NCBI GenBank assembly: GCA_033065855.1
Contig: JAVXUO010001690.1
Span: 62,001 to 126,000 of the forward strand
Direction of reading: 5' to 3'
DNA from: Escallonia rubra
Taxonomy: Eukaryota; Streptophyta; Magnoliopsida; Escalloniales; Escalloniaceae
DNA: 64,000 nucleotides
Below are positions 48,212-59,448 of this stretch, piece by piece. The notes beneath the pieces are model-generated. The model made no database searches, was not told the origin of the DNA, and was given only the letters and a program-made list of their open reading frames with translations. The position numbers and the translations under genes were made by a program. Within the stretch, counting starts at the first letter, position 1. Every line of letters starts with the position of its first letter.

Positions 48212-49247
48212 TATATGCTGATATTTGGACTTGTGTTTGCAAAATTCCGATTACAGGAGCTTGAAGTTTTGCCCAATTAAATTATTGATATACTGTATGT
48301 ATCTGTTTCATTTACTAAAAACTAGTATGTAATTTTGTTGTATTGCAACGTCTGACCTTTTCCATTTGTTTCATGTCTCTCTAAATTAGTCAAAATCTCA
48401 CTAAAAATTGATTTTGTCACGTTATTCAAACACAATTATTCCATCACGTGACTTTGTATAATCTTGTTGGCGTGAGGTTTTTTTTTTTGGTGGAGTTACG
48501 TTGTGTAATTTTATGAGTCATGTCACAGTATACCCGACTTTTCAGCTTCTGATTTACCTACGTGAATTGGAACATGCGCTTGCTCAGTGGAATGAGTTAT
48601 AAATCGCGATCTCATTTTCTGGATCTTGTCTCGTTTGTTAGTGATGGCATGTGTGACTTTATTTTGAATGACTTTCTAGTTTGTGTCTCTTTATAAAAAT
48701 ATACTCAAACCGGGTTCCAATGAATGAGGACGTTGTTGCCGACGTGGCCGCCATGGCAGGGGGTGGCTAGTTTGGGCTGAGGTGTGTGGAGGATATGGGA
48801 GTGGAAGTTTGTGAAGTGTGTGTTGGGAAAAAGTATGGCTTTGTGTATACTTGTGCAGAAAAACAGCTAAGTACGAAAATATTGAAATGTAGTTTACTAA
48901 ACAGAACAAACCGTATTAGCAAGAACAATTAAAATTAACTCACAGCAAAATCAAACAAACAGCAATGGAGAACCGAGGCGTGAATTTAGTTCACTGTCCT
49001 TAAAACTTTATTCTTCCTGCAACGGTGCTAACGGTCTCTTGACGAAAAAAGCCTCCCAGGAAACAACGGTAGTACGTCTGAAAATAGAAGAACTCCAAAT
49101 TTGCGGACCCGGCGAACCAAAACAATGGCACATAACTCTTTCGGACACATGAAAAACGTATAGAAAAAACGAGACATAAGAAAATTTGGAAGTTAATTAA
49201 TTTTTTCTGTAACCGACTCGTTTTATAATTCACGGAGAGATGCAACT
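47391..49247. other. AT-rich spacer with possible decayed LTR start, no gene seen
   Basis: TGTTAGACCCCGCATATTT at 47391 looks like the start of a gypsy LTR, but I find no matching end or duplication. An (ATT)n microsatellite lies at 48166-48210. Short frames near 48691 and 49000 have no recognisable similarity. Confidence 0.4.
48166..48210. repeat. (ATT)n microsatellite
   Basis: About fifteen ATT units, directly visible. Confidence 0.95.
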
Positions 49248-49255
49248 CTTCACAG

Positions 49256-50000
49256 CTGCTGGAAAGTCCGATGGGCCCAAGCCCAAGCCCAAGCCACGGC
49301 CACGGGACCGAGGCGCATGTGGTGGATCTTGGGTCAACCTAGTCCTCCCTCCTTACAAAACATGGGTACCCCCAAGGCCTAACCCTTAGCTCAAGGCTAG
49401 CCTTATAAGGAGATAACATTAACTTTATCTCTTCAATGTGAGATACTCTTTTCCCTTCAAGGTGAACCACCAATTTTAACTTCAATTGTGGCCGTTGGAT
49501 GGAGGGAGTGAATCCATCTGAGGGATGTGGGAGTCTAGGCCTTATCTGGTTCAGGTTATGTGACATTGGGCTGCTTTTCACTGGTCTGCAGTTGAATGGG
49601 ACATTGGATGATGATTTGTGGTTGACATGAAATGAGGAACATATATACTTATACCTCTGTAGGACCATCTTCATCCCATTGTTTTTAAGCACAGGACCAG
49701 CAGCATCTATGTCCAGTAGAATTCTAAATTTACAATTTTTAAGATTCAGGTTGTTTAACAAACTGTACAGTATGAGTAAGTAAGGGTTTTGACACAAACT
49801 GCGGGGAGCGACGTAAGGTTTATTTCTCGAGCTTGTTTCTTTAAGTCTGAAATTAGAAACGTTTCGACACATTATTCGATGTTTCAATCTTGTTTTAGTT
49901 CATTTCGAAGATTCTGCATAAGAATTTAAAAGGAAAATTGTTCCTAAAGTTTTGTTTCTGTAGCGCTGAATACATCAGCTTTCAGCCGATGGATGTGCCA
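49256..50000. other. Possible copia-type LTR remnant
   Basis: TGCTGGAAAGTCCGATGGGC followed by repeated CCAAGCC, then CCTTATAAGGAGATAACATT and CAATGTGAGATACTC, resembles the start and promoter part of many plant copia LTRs. I see no matching 3' end, duplication or polyprotein, so this is a weak call. Confidence 0.25.
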
Positions 50001-50174
50001 AAACTGATACACAGTAACCTAAGGACAAGAGAAAAACTGGAGGAGTGACATAATATCATACACCATCTCTTTTCATCCCTGTCTCTTTTTTATTTAATTG
50101 AAAACTCTAGAAATCACAATGGGACCTTAGCAGGAGACAGGGAGGGAGCTTTACTGACCTAACTAGCTAACGTG

Positions 50175-50191
50175 CCCGTGCAATGCACGGG
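50175..50191. repeat. Short palindrome CCCGTGCAATGCACGGG
   Basis: A 17-bp palindrome with one central base, preceded by AACTAGCTAACGTG. I recall similar CCCGTGC...GCACGGG motifs at the edge of many plant dispersed repeats. The rest of such a repeat is not delimited here. Confidence 0.45.
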
Positions 50192-50850
50192 ACGTGATGC
50201 AATTTGGTTTAGTATCAATAAGGTACTTTAATATTGTTGATTCAGTTCAAACTTCCAAAAGACAAAGAAAGCTAATTAATTTCAAAGGCAAATGAGCTAT
50301 TTAATTTATACACCTTAAACGTAATAAATGACATTACTCAGGTATGTAAGTTTTTCTAATAAATTAGTTAACTGCCTAACATATAAAAATCATAGCAAAA
50401 CAGAGAGAACCTTTAAGCCTAAACTTTGATTATAGACCATTTTATCATCTAAAATTACTATTAAGGGAAAAGATGTATGACATATTTCACCAAAATTCTG
50501 TTTTTGAGTCCTTTTATCCTCATTAACTCTTTTGTGAACCAGAATCTAGTAAAGAATATTTGCACATTGTATATAATGATAGATAGTCTCTTTTAGTGAC
50601 AAAAGGATGTGAGCTTATTGAAAAAGGGTGTTGATTTACTTTCACTTGTTCTCTCTCCTTTGTGTAAAATATTACACATAATATATTCTTTGATGAGAAG
50701 TATGGTATTACATGTGCTTTTTAGATCAGTTCATTCCATTAAGAAATTGTTCAAACCTCAAAAATGACCACTTGAGCAAAGATAACTATTGGATAATTGT
50801 ACATAGGTACCAAAACATGATTGGGAGAAAAGCTGCTCTAGTGAAAGCAA
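50192..50850. other. AT-rich spacer, no gene seen
   Basis: No supported frame or structure. Confidence 0.5.
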
Positions 50851-51250
50851 TAAGGGTGTGTTTGAATATAAGATTTGAACTGAGGATTTGACTTTGGTAG
50901 GATATTTATAAATCACTTAGACAAAATATCTTATTTAGATAGTTTAAAAGAAAATTTTTGAAATTTCGGAGTGATTTGAACTGTGAATTTAGGGTCTCCA
51001 AATTCACAGTTCAAATTACAGTTTGAACTAGTTATTTGTCAAATCCATTTCAATTAGTAATTTACAAATCCACAATAACTAGTTCCCTATTTTTTAGGAA
51101 TCTTGTCTCCCACCTTTTTTAACAACATTTTGCTTCCTTTCTTCCAAACAAAATATTTCAAAATGATAGAATTTGTAAATCAGAGATTTCAAAACGAGGT
51201 CATTTAGAAATACCTAGTATTTCAAAATCTCATATCCAAACACACCCTTA
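50851..51250. mobile_element. MITE-like foldback element
   Basis: TAAGGGTGTGTTTGAATATAAGAT at the left and its near-complement CTCATATCCAAACACACCCTTA at the right form terminal inverted repeats. A second inner inverted repeat, TTTGAACTGTGAATTTAGGG against CCAAATTCACAGTTCAAA, sits near 50977-51017. The 400-bp length and lack of coding frame fit a MITE. GGGTGTGTTTG ends occur in both hAT and PIF/Harbinger types. No clean duplication is visible, so the class is open. Confidence 0.7.
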
Positions 51251-53282
51251 GAGTTCATAGTCCTAGTACAACTCGTGCAAGTTTTGTCGAATTCGCCGCC
51301 ATTACTACCATTACCACCGCCACTTCCATTGTATTCCTACTTGCATGTACATTTAACATTGTTGCAATCAATCACCACTACTTCAAACCACAATCAACCC
51401 CATTACCAAACATATAATACCATTCACATGTGCAACATCGCTTGAAACTTTACTGCTGACGCCACGTCTACCCCTATTTTTTGCTAGCATTAAGAATTGT
51501 AATTTTTGTAATGGAGTTAAAATTTGTCTTAGATCTCATTACCTTACATTCTTTCTATTCTCCAAAATTCTTCTGACCGGAACTACTTGTTCTCCCATCA
51601 AACTCAATTACTTATTGTAATTTAATTTAAGAAAGGATCGGTTTTAAATCAAGTATAACATGTTAGACTTAAAAGATTATTGCATGACACCATAAACTTA
51701 CGAAAAAGCTTACAAAAACATATAATTTTATCCAAAGTTACTTTTAGCAATCTCAATAGAGCAAATGTTGCTCTACTTTAAATCTCTTAGAGTTTCTAAG
51801 CCTTTTTTTTTTCATTATTCTGGAATGAAATATATGACAGACACTACAATTAGATATATAGCAATGAATTAATAGTTAATGACACGATCACCCACCATGT
51901 ATAATAGATAAATAGTCTCCAGAGATCCGAAAATCTTGATTATGTTCAGAACATACTTTATATTATGTTCTTCCAAAAGTTATCTACAATTTAATTGATA
52001 TTATATGGACCGCATATAGAGTGTTCGATCAAGGTGTCAATAGGTTTACTTTTAAAATGTTACAAACATTTGATACAATCACTCAAGGCCCGAGTCTACC
52101 TTCCCATGCCTTTGGATTAATGGAGTTTGTCATTCTCTTTCCTTTAAACAATCCATATTAGTGCATTTTCTGAACCCAACATATTTGTTAATCCAATTAA
52201 CTTAATCCATGAAAGCAGGCGGTAACACACTTTAAACATTTAATTTACAAATGTTTTAGAGGAATCTTTATGATCACTTAATTGCCTTTCTTTCATAGCT
52301 TTTAGCAACAATAGTGAAATGTGAAGGTTCTAAAGCAACAAACAGAGAGTAGAGAGGAAATAAAAGAGGCTCTAAGGCATTCAGTTTTGTCAATTTTTAT
52401 TGCCTATATGCACACCGGAGCAGCATATACTTTCAACATATGGACTTTATTACCGTCTATTTCTAAAAACAGGTTAGTGTCTTTCATCAACCAACAATAT
52501 CTTTGTAAATTTGATAATAAGCGGCTAGATGTGATTTTTATTATTACCATCTACTTTGTTTTTGAATCTAGAGAATTGACACTTACTTTTATCACCTAAA
52601 TGTTCTCCTTGTAGTTCCATGCTAATTAGCTTTATATCTAATTGCTAAAAACCATGAAAAGCATCTTATGTGTCCTCGACCATATATAAAATCTACTCAT
52701 ACAGATTATCATACTTGCTGAAAGTTTTAGGCTCTTAATTATTAAGAGTTGATGTTCGTGCCTTGGCTTGGATTCTCATGCACATAATGTTAGGTTTGCT
52801 TCTATCTTTTATTGGCTAACTGGTAGTATGCCTACATCAAAGCATGACTATTTCAAATATTTTTCCTTTTTCTCTTTTTGGCTTGCCTTCTAAAGATTTC
52901 ATATAAGTGGCAAAAGAATAAAAGTTCGTGATAGTATAGATAAGAGTGATAACATCGAAAAACTCACATTAGATTGCAAATTGTATACATAATAGTCATA
53001 GTAGATCAAAACGCATATTCAATTTTTATTCATACATGTGTCTAAGATATTCTAATACTACTTTACACGTACTATGCCTCTGGATGGTATTACAATAAAC
53101 AATATTGAAATATTAGTTAAACTAAAAAGAAAATCTGAGCAGCCAATAATAAAAAAATAGAAAACTAAATTTACATAATAATTAACCTGAATCACTAATA
53201 TATGTTTGAAAGATATTTAAGCTTGAGCAAGACCCAATCATATTTGTTGGGCATGTTTATCATAATTTCTGTGATGAAGTTC
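51251..53282. other. Gene-free AT-rich stretch
   Basis: The longest open frame (52321-52599, 92 residues) has no recognisable domain and an ordinary AT-rich composition. I see no repeat boundary in this stretch. Confidence 0.5.
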
Positions 53283-53478
53283 GGTTTCAGTAAAGAACAA
53301 AAGATCAATGAACATATTAAAGACTTACCCCCATATCCTTGACTGGAGGAGGAATTCTACTCCTTTTGGTGGTGCTGTTGGGTTTCAGTAAAGAACAAAA
53401 GATCAATGAATATATTAAAGACTAACCCCCATATCCTTGACTGGAGGAGGACTTCTACCCCTTTTGGTGTTGCTGTTC
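53283..53478. repeat. 98-bp tandem duplication next to the AAA-ATPase remnant
   Basis: GGTTTCAGTAAAGAACAAAA starts at 53283 and 53381. Both units continue through CATATCCTTGACTGGAGGAGG and CTTTTGGTG. The duplicated DNA includes the exon remnant's last readable part, so it arose within the dying gene. Confidence 0.85.
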
Positions 53479-53479
53479 T

Positions 53480-54150
53480 TGGACTATCAAGAGAGAGGGA
53501 GCAATCAATGTCCTCCACCATAATGATTGACCAATTAGCCGTCCTAATCAGCAACCTCCTAAGATCAGAGTCGGTCCTTACGGCAGTAAGCTCCAAGTCA
53601 TAAACATCAAAACCAAGGTAATTCGCCATGGCTGCAATCAAAGTCGAATTCATGGTTCCGGCTACCCATACAACAAATAGCCTCGCCTCCAGGCCTTCCT
53701 AGCCCTCCGGTAAAAATTCTTCCTCTGCACAAACCTATCCAGATCATTAATTATATCCATCTTCATATTCAAATCCATCGCCAATGTATCAAACGTGGCC
53801 ATATGGTTGAAATTCACCGATTCCCATCAATATCCATCGAGCCTCACCATTCCATTTTATTTAAGATGTGAGCCAAGTAGTCATCAAACACCTTTATGCT
53901 TCCTGTGGAACCTCAACTCCAAGGAACGCACAGTGGACTTGGAATTGGGCTCCTTTCTTTTCTTGACCATTTTCCAAGCAAACTGAATGTATCAGTGATC
54001 TCTTCATTCTGCTCGACAAAAAATTTGATGAGCACTTGAGGAAGAAGCTGTTGCACTATGCTGGATAGTGTAGTGAAGGCTTAAGGTCTTACCGATATTT
54101 TGCCGGCAATGCATGGTGCTGCTATTCTAGCGCTAGGCATGATATGTAAT
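53480..54150 (-). pseudogene. AAA-ATPase (BCS1-like, plant AAA-ATPase family) pseudogene
   Basis: Minus-strand pieces match this family in order: EQNEEITDTF and KWSRKE near 54020-53950, RKHKGV.DDYLAHILN near 53905-53850, DIINDLDRFVQRKNFYRRA near 53760-53705, then RGYLLYG. The open frame 53653 downward reads MNSTLIAAMANYLGFDVYDLEL and ANWSIIMVEDIDCSLSL. The Walker A motif is destroyed: the expected GPPGTGKSS region is interrupted by stops and reads into MNSTL. The Walker B region (IIMVEDID) is kept. Several frameshifts and stops separate the pieces. The C-terminal half is missing beyond the duplicated segment at 53283-53478. It once encoded a membrane-anchored AAA protein. The parent locus is not in this window. 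Confidence 0.85.
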
Positions 54151-55385
54151 CAACTAATCATGGAGAGAAAGCAGAAGAAAGAGAGGATATGCCATGGTTT
54201 TATCAGTTGATAAAGATTGATTTATGACGTTTTTGTCATTGATTAGGAGACTAAATTAAAGTTACACATAATTTGATCTCTTAGTTGTTCAAAGAGGAGT
54301 CCAAGCAAACCGGGGGTCTCTCAGGATGAAAGTTGCAGCTGATTTGGCACATGGAGAAGACTCCAAAAAGCTGAAGTGGCGTAAATATAGAGCTTTGAAA
54401 ATCCTATGTGTCGTAATTCTAAGCGAAGGTTTCAGATATATATATATATATATATATAGATTACAAGTTTTTAAGTTTTGGTCTGCCTAATGCGGATTAC
54501 ACTATGTTCACCATAGGTGTGGATTTTCCGTTGGTGATAGGTGGCATAAGTTCATTGGCTGTCAATATTGATAATCCTTCTCACCTAAAAATCTCTCCGA
54601 CATATGAAAATTAAAAGCTTCATTTACATAACCAGGTCACTTTTCTTGTAAAGAGAGACCATCATTACCAATAAACTTATTCAAGCCTTTATGCAATCTG
54701 ATATCAAGTTTACTCCATATATGTCACTGCAATGTGATACTTCATCCATTCTCAAATTTAAATTGTTTTTAAGATTTAGCTTATTTTAAAACAAAGTTTG
54801 TAATACACAAAAATTGAATTAGATTCGTAGTAACAACAAAGGTCAAAATGGGAGTTGAATTAATGGGGATTAGGAGAAAAAGTTTAGCCTGCATGTCTCT
54901 TATGTACAGTAGGCTCTTCTCAACAGTCAGCATAGATCACTTTGTCTTGTAAGGCAATGCAACTGAGTACTGTGACCATGGATCATTGTTCTGTTCACAT
55001 CTTCATTTTTGCTTAGATAGGGGATGTATGCAGCGTAAGAATATAGAGCAAAGAGGAGAAACTGGTGGAACTGCTGAATTGGCTTGTGCCATTCGAAATT
55101 GTAGAGGCAACTCTGTCCTGCTCGGTAGAAAGACTCCGATCGTTGTGGCTAACATCTTACATGGCTCAAGATCTTTAGAGAACGCTTCAGGTGTTTGTGC
55201 AGTAGAACAACTGCTTTCCTTTTTTCACTGCAAAAACGTCTCTGCCATTTTGAGAGTTTTGTGTCAAACATTACTGCATGGCTTTAGCCAAAGTCATGCT
55301 AATACAAGACAACATTTGAAGAAGTGGAATGAATTGTTAGTCCATCCCTTTTTGTGTTTTTGTTTCTTTAAGTATGGAATCATGG
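54151..55385. other. Spacer, no gene supported
   Basis: (AT)12 lies at 54436-54459. A 167-residue plus-strand frame at 54986-55489 has Cys/His-rich composition but no domain I recognise. Its 3' third lies in the DUF247 3' flank, so it is probably not a gene. Confidence 0.5.
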
Positions 55386-55387
55386 CC

Positions 55388-55770
55388 CTGCCGGGCACCC
55401 TGCACCCGACTGACATATTTAAGAACACAACCATGAGTAAAACATCAGTCACTGGGTTGCAAAAGGTTAGATTCTCTCATAAGTCCTAAAAATGTCGGAT
55501 TTAGAGCTTTATAACACATCAAAATGGTGAATTCGCTCTTCTGATTTAATAGCTAGGGCCTGAGGCTGATCAAGAAAGACAAGAACTACTTACGGTGCAA
55601 ACCAATTATGAAGACTTCAATAGTAGTTTATTATTTATTCAAATTTGGTGAAAGCAAATTTATTCAAACTGGTCTTACAAAAGCTACAGACTGGTAGGGA
55701 ACCAAGCACAGTCATCGTCCACATTACTTCATACGCTTGAACCAAGCACAGCATAACTGAGGATCTATGA
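55388..55770. repeat. 3' flank of the DUF247 gene, shared with 44463-44960
   Basis: This segment downstream of the stop codon is duplicated 11 kb away (GACAAGAACTACTT, AAAGCTACAGACTGGTAGGG, AAGCACAGTCATCGTCCACA). It probably contains the gene's 3' UTR. Confidence 0.8.
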
Positions 55771-57525
55771 CTACGAGGAAGAACGCACGCTGTAGACTGT
55801 TTGTACCACAGTAAGAGCAAAAAGGATCAAGGCAGCAACGACCGATATGCCTGACCATGGATTACTAAAATAATTACGTCTTAGCGATGCTAAACTTCTA
55901 GGCCAGGGGCGGTTGTAGTAGTCATCTACGTGCTTCCATTGGATGAAGAAGAAGAACTTTCCCAGAGCAACTTCTTTGCAAAGATTGTTGAAGAGATCGG
56001 AAGCATCTTCACTGGAACCCAGATTGTTCTCTATGACTCCCGCATTTTCAAGCAAATGAACATCTTCTTTAGAGTCAATGAGAGTATCCATGAGGTAGGC
56101 ATAAGACGTGATATGCCGCTGCTCGATATCAGTACAACATTGCTCGAAAGCAATGAGGTTCCTCAAGAAGGTCTCCGTGGTGTCAAAAATGCCTAATTTC
56201 GGGATTTCAAAGCGACTTCTACCAAATAGCTGACAAAACCAAGAGAAGCAACAGCATTGACGTGATCTACTGGGGTCGTATACGCAATATGTTGGGATTT
56301 CAGAATTTGCTCTAGTACCACACAGCCAATCAAACCAACAAGAAGTATTGAATTTCAAGTCTAGGTAGTCGTCTCCCATGCCGGTGACGGAGTTTTTTTT
56401 CGGCGAATAGGCCACGAAGTTGACTCCGGCTCTGTCAAGTTCGGTTGCAGAATGTTTGTTGATATGCTGGTATTCATTATTGTTCTCTTGCGGAGCCGAA
56501 GAAGGCCGGTAGCAGCTGTGCAGAAGACCCAGGATATGACAGTCACTCGTTGTTGTGTCTTTCTTTTTCATCTCTATGTCTTCAAAGATGTTCAGAGTCT
56601 TAAAGAAATGAAGGACCAAATCTGTCAAGGAGGAAGGATAACCTTTGATTCGTTTCAGCGTGCACTCAAATAATTCCTCAAGAACAAACAAAGGGATTTG
56701 GTTCTCGAGCAGCACCAAGTCATGTATGATGTCAAGGTGAAAAAGAAGGTTGCTGAATATGGGGTCACCGCCGAACTCCTCCTCCTTGCACTTGTACAAA
56801 AGTTCGAGCACAAAGCAGCCATCAAGAAGTAACATCTCAGCAAACTTGACTTCATCATCATCACACAATCTGTGACTTGCTGCGTAGCTAGCCCTCGCCC
56901 TGTCCACGATCCCCAACATAGCATCAACGCATTCATTCGCTGCTTTCACTACATCAGGTTCTACTGTTTCATCTGACCTCCTGGTTCTTCGAAACAGGCT
57001 GTGCATATAACTCTTCTTGTGCTCCTCAATGACTTTGAGCAGGTGCTCGTCATCCTTGTGAAGAGGGCCAATCGACACGGCACGAGGGGTGTAAGCACTT
57101 TCCTTCAGCTTACGGAGCTTGTTGGGGACTTTGAAAATACTCGGGGCTGGTAGCTGGACAGACCCTCTAGCTGCGGCATGTATCTTCGCAGCATCTTCGT
57201 TGATCATTTGCCCGACGGAGAGTAACAGCTCGTCCCTTTTGGGTGCAGGATCTTCAGTTTTCTTTCCATTTTCTTCACTCGGGGCAGAACTTGGCATCCT
57301 GTCTAGCGCCATCACCAGTCCTTTGTACACGCAAAACGGCTTGGTGTAAATACGAGGGATGTTTTGGTCTTGACCTTGAAATTGAGAATCGGCATTGATG
57401 ATTTCGCCCACGGATATGATGAGCTCTTCCCCTTCGGAAAGTAGGCCTTCGTCTTCCCGGACCATCGCTTGGTTCCAGTTGTGGGCATGTTTCGTCTCTG
57501 CCGCCATCGCCAAGCCCTTCGCCAA
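55771..57525 (-). CDS. DUF247 (UPF0481) protein, intact single-exon gene
   Basis: The 584-residue open frame has the plant DUF247 pattern: FKVPNKLRKLKESAYTPRAV and SIGPLHK near residues 131-157, LLLDGCFVLELL, DLVLLENQIPLFVLEEL, FRNLIAFEQC-like LRNLIAFEQCC, and a C-terminal membrane helix, SGISVVAALILFALTVV, near residues 557-573. The family is plant-specific with no known enzymatic role. Members are membrane-anchored, and two are tied to the grass self-incompatibility loci. Unusual here is an N-terminal extension of about 125 residues made of a tandem duplication: KGLAMA...EELIISVGEIINAD (residues 3-46) and KGLVMA...DELLLSVGQMINED (68-111). Each unit ends near an I-Y/F-K motif, so the normal domain start seems copied. 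The start at 57525 is the first Met. A second in-frame Met (residue 7) is possible. Copy 44463-45000 duplicates only its 3' end. Confidence 0.9.
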   Translation of the reverse strand: MAKGLAMAAETKHAHNWNQAMVREDEGLLSEGEELIISVGEIINADSQFQGQDQNIPRIYTKPFCVYKGLVMALDRMPSSAPSEENGKKTEDPAPKRDELLLSVGQMINEDAAKIHAAARGSVQLPAPSIFKVPNKLRKLKESAYTPRAVSIGPLHKDDEHLLKVIEEHKKSYMHSLFRRTRRSDETVEPDVVKAANECVDAMLGIVDRARASYAASHRLCDDDEVKFAEMLLLDGCFVLELLYKCKEEEFGGDPIFSNLLFHLDIIHDLVLLENQIPLFVLEELFECTLKRIKGYPSSLTDLVLHFFKTLNIFEDIEMKKKDTTTSDCHILGLLHSCYRPSSAPQENNNEYQHINKHSATELDRAGVNFVAYSPKKNSVTGMGDDYLDLKFNTSCWFDWLCGTRANSEIPTYCVYDPSRSRQCCCFSWFCQLFGRSRFEIPKLGIFDTTETFLRNLIAFEQCCTDIEQRHITSYAYLMDTLIDSKEDVHLLENAGVIENNLGSSEDASDLFNNLCKEVALGKFFFFIQWKHVDDYYNRPWPRSLASLRRNYFSNPWSGISVVAALILFALTVVQTVYSVRSSS

Positions 57526-57594
57526 ATATGAAGTACTACTACCAGAAGTGTGGAGACCGAAGAGATTGATATTCTCGGTGTCTTTGGTACTTCA

Positions 57595-57636
57595 AATTTT
57601 CCATTATTTTTGGTAGTCCAAAAATAATGGAAAATT
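57595..57636. repeat. Perfect 19-bp inverted repeat upstream of the DUF247 gene
   Basis: AATTTTCCATTATTTTTGG, loop TAGT, then the exact complement. It lies 70 bp upstream of the DUF247 start codon, in its promoter or 5' UTR. It could be a hairpin in RNA or a recent snap-back mutation. Confidence 0.9.
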
Positions 57637-57668
57637 AATCACAAGGGTATTCTTTTTGTTATTTTAAC

Positions 57669-57679
57669 AATATATATCA
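57669..57679 (-). promoter_or_regulatory. Possible TATA box for the DUF247 gene
   Basis: TGATATATATTG on the minus strand, about 150 bp upstream of the start codon. This is the only TATA-like match close to the gene. AT richness makes chance matches common. Confidence 0.3.
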
Positions 57680-58327
57680 TGCTTTAACGCTTTTCTGTAA
57701 GCTTGCCATGCCTATGTGTTCTAATACTCGTGGAAAAACAAATTAAATTAAGTTGCACCACCATCAAGCGCACAAACTCTCGTGTAAGCTCCTCACGTGA
57801 AAGGTTACACAGTGCATCACCACTAGTTGTAAAAATAAACATAGCGCTAGCTGCACCATAACCATAATATAGGGAGACCAAGGGAGATAATTGAGTTCAA
57901 GACCTTGTTAAAACTAGAAGCCTGACAACACACTAAGCTACCAATTACTCTAAGAATCTAAACCGCTAAAAAATGAACCAATAATGTAGAACATGATAAT
58001 GTTTTAAAGCGCGTTTTTGGGAAGGCAGTACATGGGAAAGTTAAACAACCAACGATGCCAACCACGAGTGTAAAATTGCTGGGAGATGCCATGCTTCTCC
58101 TTTCCCTCGTCCTGGGATATGGGAAATGCTATTATTGGAATTTTCGGATGGGACAAATCTATCATTCTCTTTCCAAAGATAGGTGGAAATTCCATAATAA
58201 TTACTGCTAAAAGAAGTGATGGACCTAAGTTGGAAGGAGTGGGTACAAGTTTCCCCTGAACATTTGTAAACTTCTTCAAAAAATAATATTTCCCTTAGTA
58301 TATATTAGTATTAACCATTTTTAATTA
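57680..58327. other. Intergenic stretch, no gene seen
   Basis: Short frames only. No repeat was recognised, and it ends at the LTR boundary. Confidence 0.5.
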
Positions 58328-59444
58328 TGTGGGACACAGCAAGGGTGAAGTAAGGGCAGAGATCAAGGGCTTCCCAAACAGAGCTTGAGGGTGGCAGTGC
58401 TGCGAGGGCGATGGCGCAGGGTGAATACACGACGACAGTCACAGTCCAATGCTTAGGTCCAGAGTCAAGGTCCTGTATATTTCTCTCTAGGATTCTAGAG
58501 TGAGAAAGTGAAAATGTTCTAAAAATGTCCAACCTCCTCAATGAATTCTCAAGACCTATATTTATAGAGATTGAGATGATGATGTCATTAACCGACACGT
58601 GGCGCTCCCCGGGAGTGACACGTCACCGGGGGGTCCACGGGTGCCGGTGCTCCACAGACTGTCGGATCGCATATTCACCCGGCCTGCCCCGCACATCGTC
58701 GTTCTATATGTCTGGAAAGATTGGCTCTCACAGCGTCGGTGTGGCCAGAGAACCCCCTTGATCTAGCCTCCAATCCAAGCCCTTGCAGAGTCCCACAGGC
58801 CTGGCAGCGGTGAGGAAGACCCGACGCCCAACTGCCAGGTGAACTAGGCGCGATGCCCTCCGAAGACCTGCTCCCGTCTCGGAGTGACCTGGGGGTCATA
58901 GTCCCTAGGGGTGCCGACGCAAGCCCCCAGTGCCGGAGCACGTAGGCCAGTCACGTAGACACCCTGGCGGAGATAGTGTCCCGAAGTTATGTCCGGGCGA
59001 TGGGATCGCGGAGGGATGTCGGGGCGACGGGGGCGCGGAGTGATGGGTGGTCCCTTGAAGAGTAGTGAAAATGCTAAGTATGGAAGCCAAAGGCCAACCC
59101 TTGGGGGAAGGCCAAGGCCAACCTCAAGGGGAGGCCGAGGCCGACCCCAAGGGGGAGGCCAAGGCCGAGGCTGACCCCAAGGGGGAGGCCAAGGCCATCC
59201 TCCTTGGGCAAGTGCCATGGCGCGCCGACGGGCGATGTGCGACGGTAGGAGCGTGATGAGCAGTCGCGCAAGGATGAGTTTCTTGGTGACGAAGTCACGT
59301 AGAAGAAGTAAGAAGTGCACGTGACTTGAGAGTGCACGCTTTGACCGGTTGTGAGTGTTGAATATTGACTGTTGCTTGTACGGACCTGTCATGCAAAATG
59401 GGACCATAGTGGGCCTTTGGGTGCGACCTGAATAGGTGGGAACA
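58328..59444 (-). mobile_element. Solo or truncated LTR related to the Tat element LTR
   Basis: Read on the minus strand it starts TGTTCCCACCTATTCAGGTC and follows the LTR at 33331: AGGTCGCACC, GGGCATCGCGCCTAGTYC, GACGTGTCACTCCC and CACTTTCTCACTCTAGAATC-like blocks occur in the same order. It lacks the last 100 or so bases and the CATTA end of the Tat LTR, stopping at GTCCCACA. It also lacks the 86-bp repeats and instead has GGCCAAGGCCGAGGC-type repeats (59090-59200). No convincing 5-bp duplication was found (AATTG before the start, TAATT after the end), so it may be truncated. Confidence 0.75.
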
Positions 59445-59448
59445 CAAT

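Noticed and set aside
52321-52599. 92-residue frame with a hydrophobic stretch
   Set aside because: AT-rich composition and no similarity that I recognise.
54986-55489. 167-residue plus-strand frame
   Set aside because: No recognisable domain, and its last third overlaps the duplicated DUF247 3' flank.
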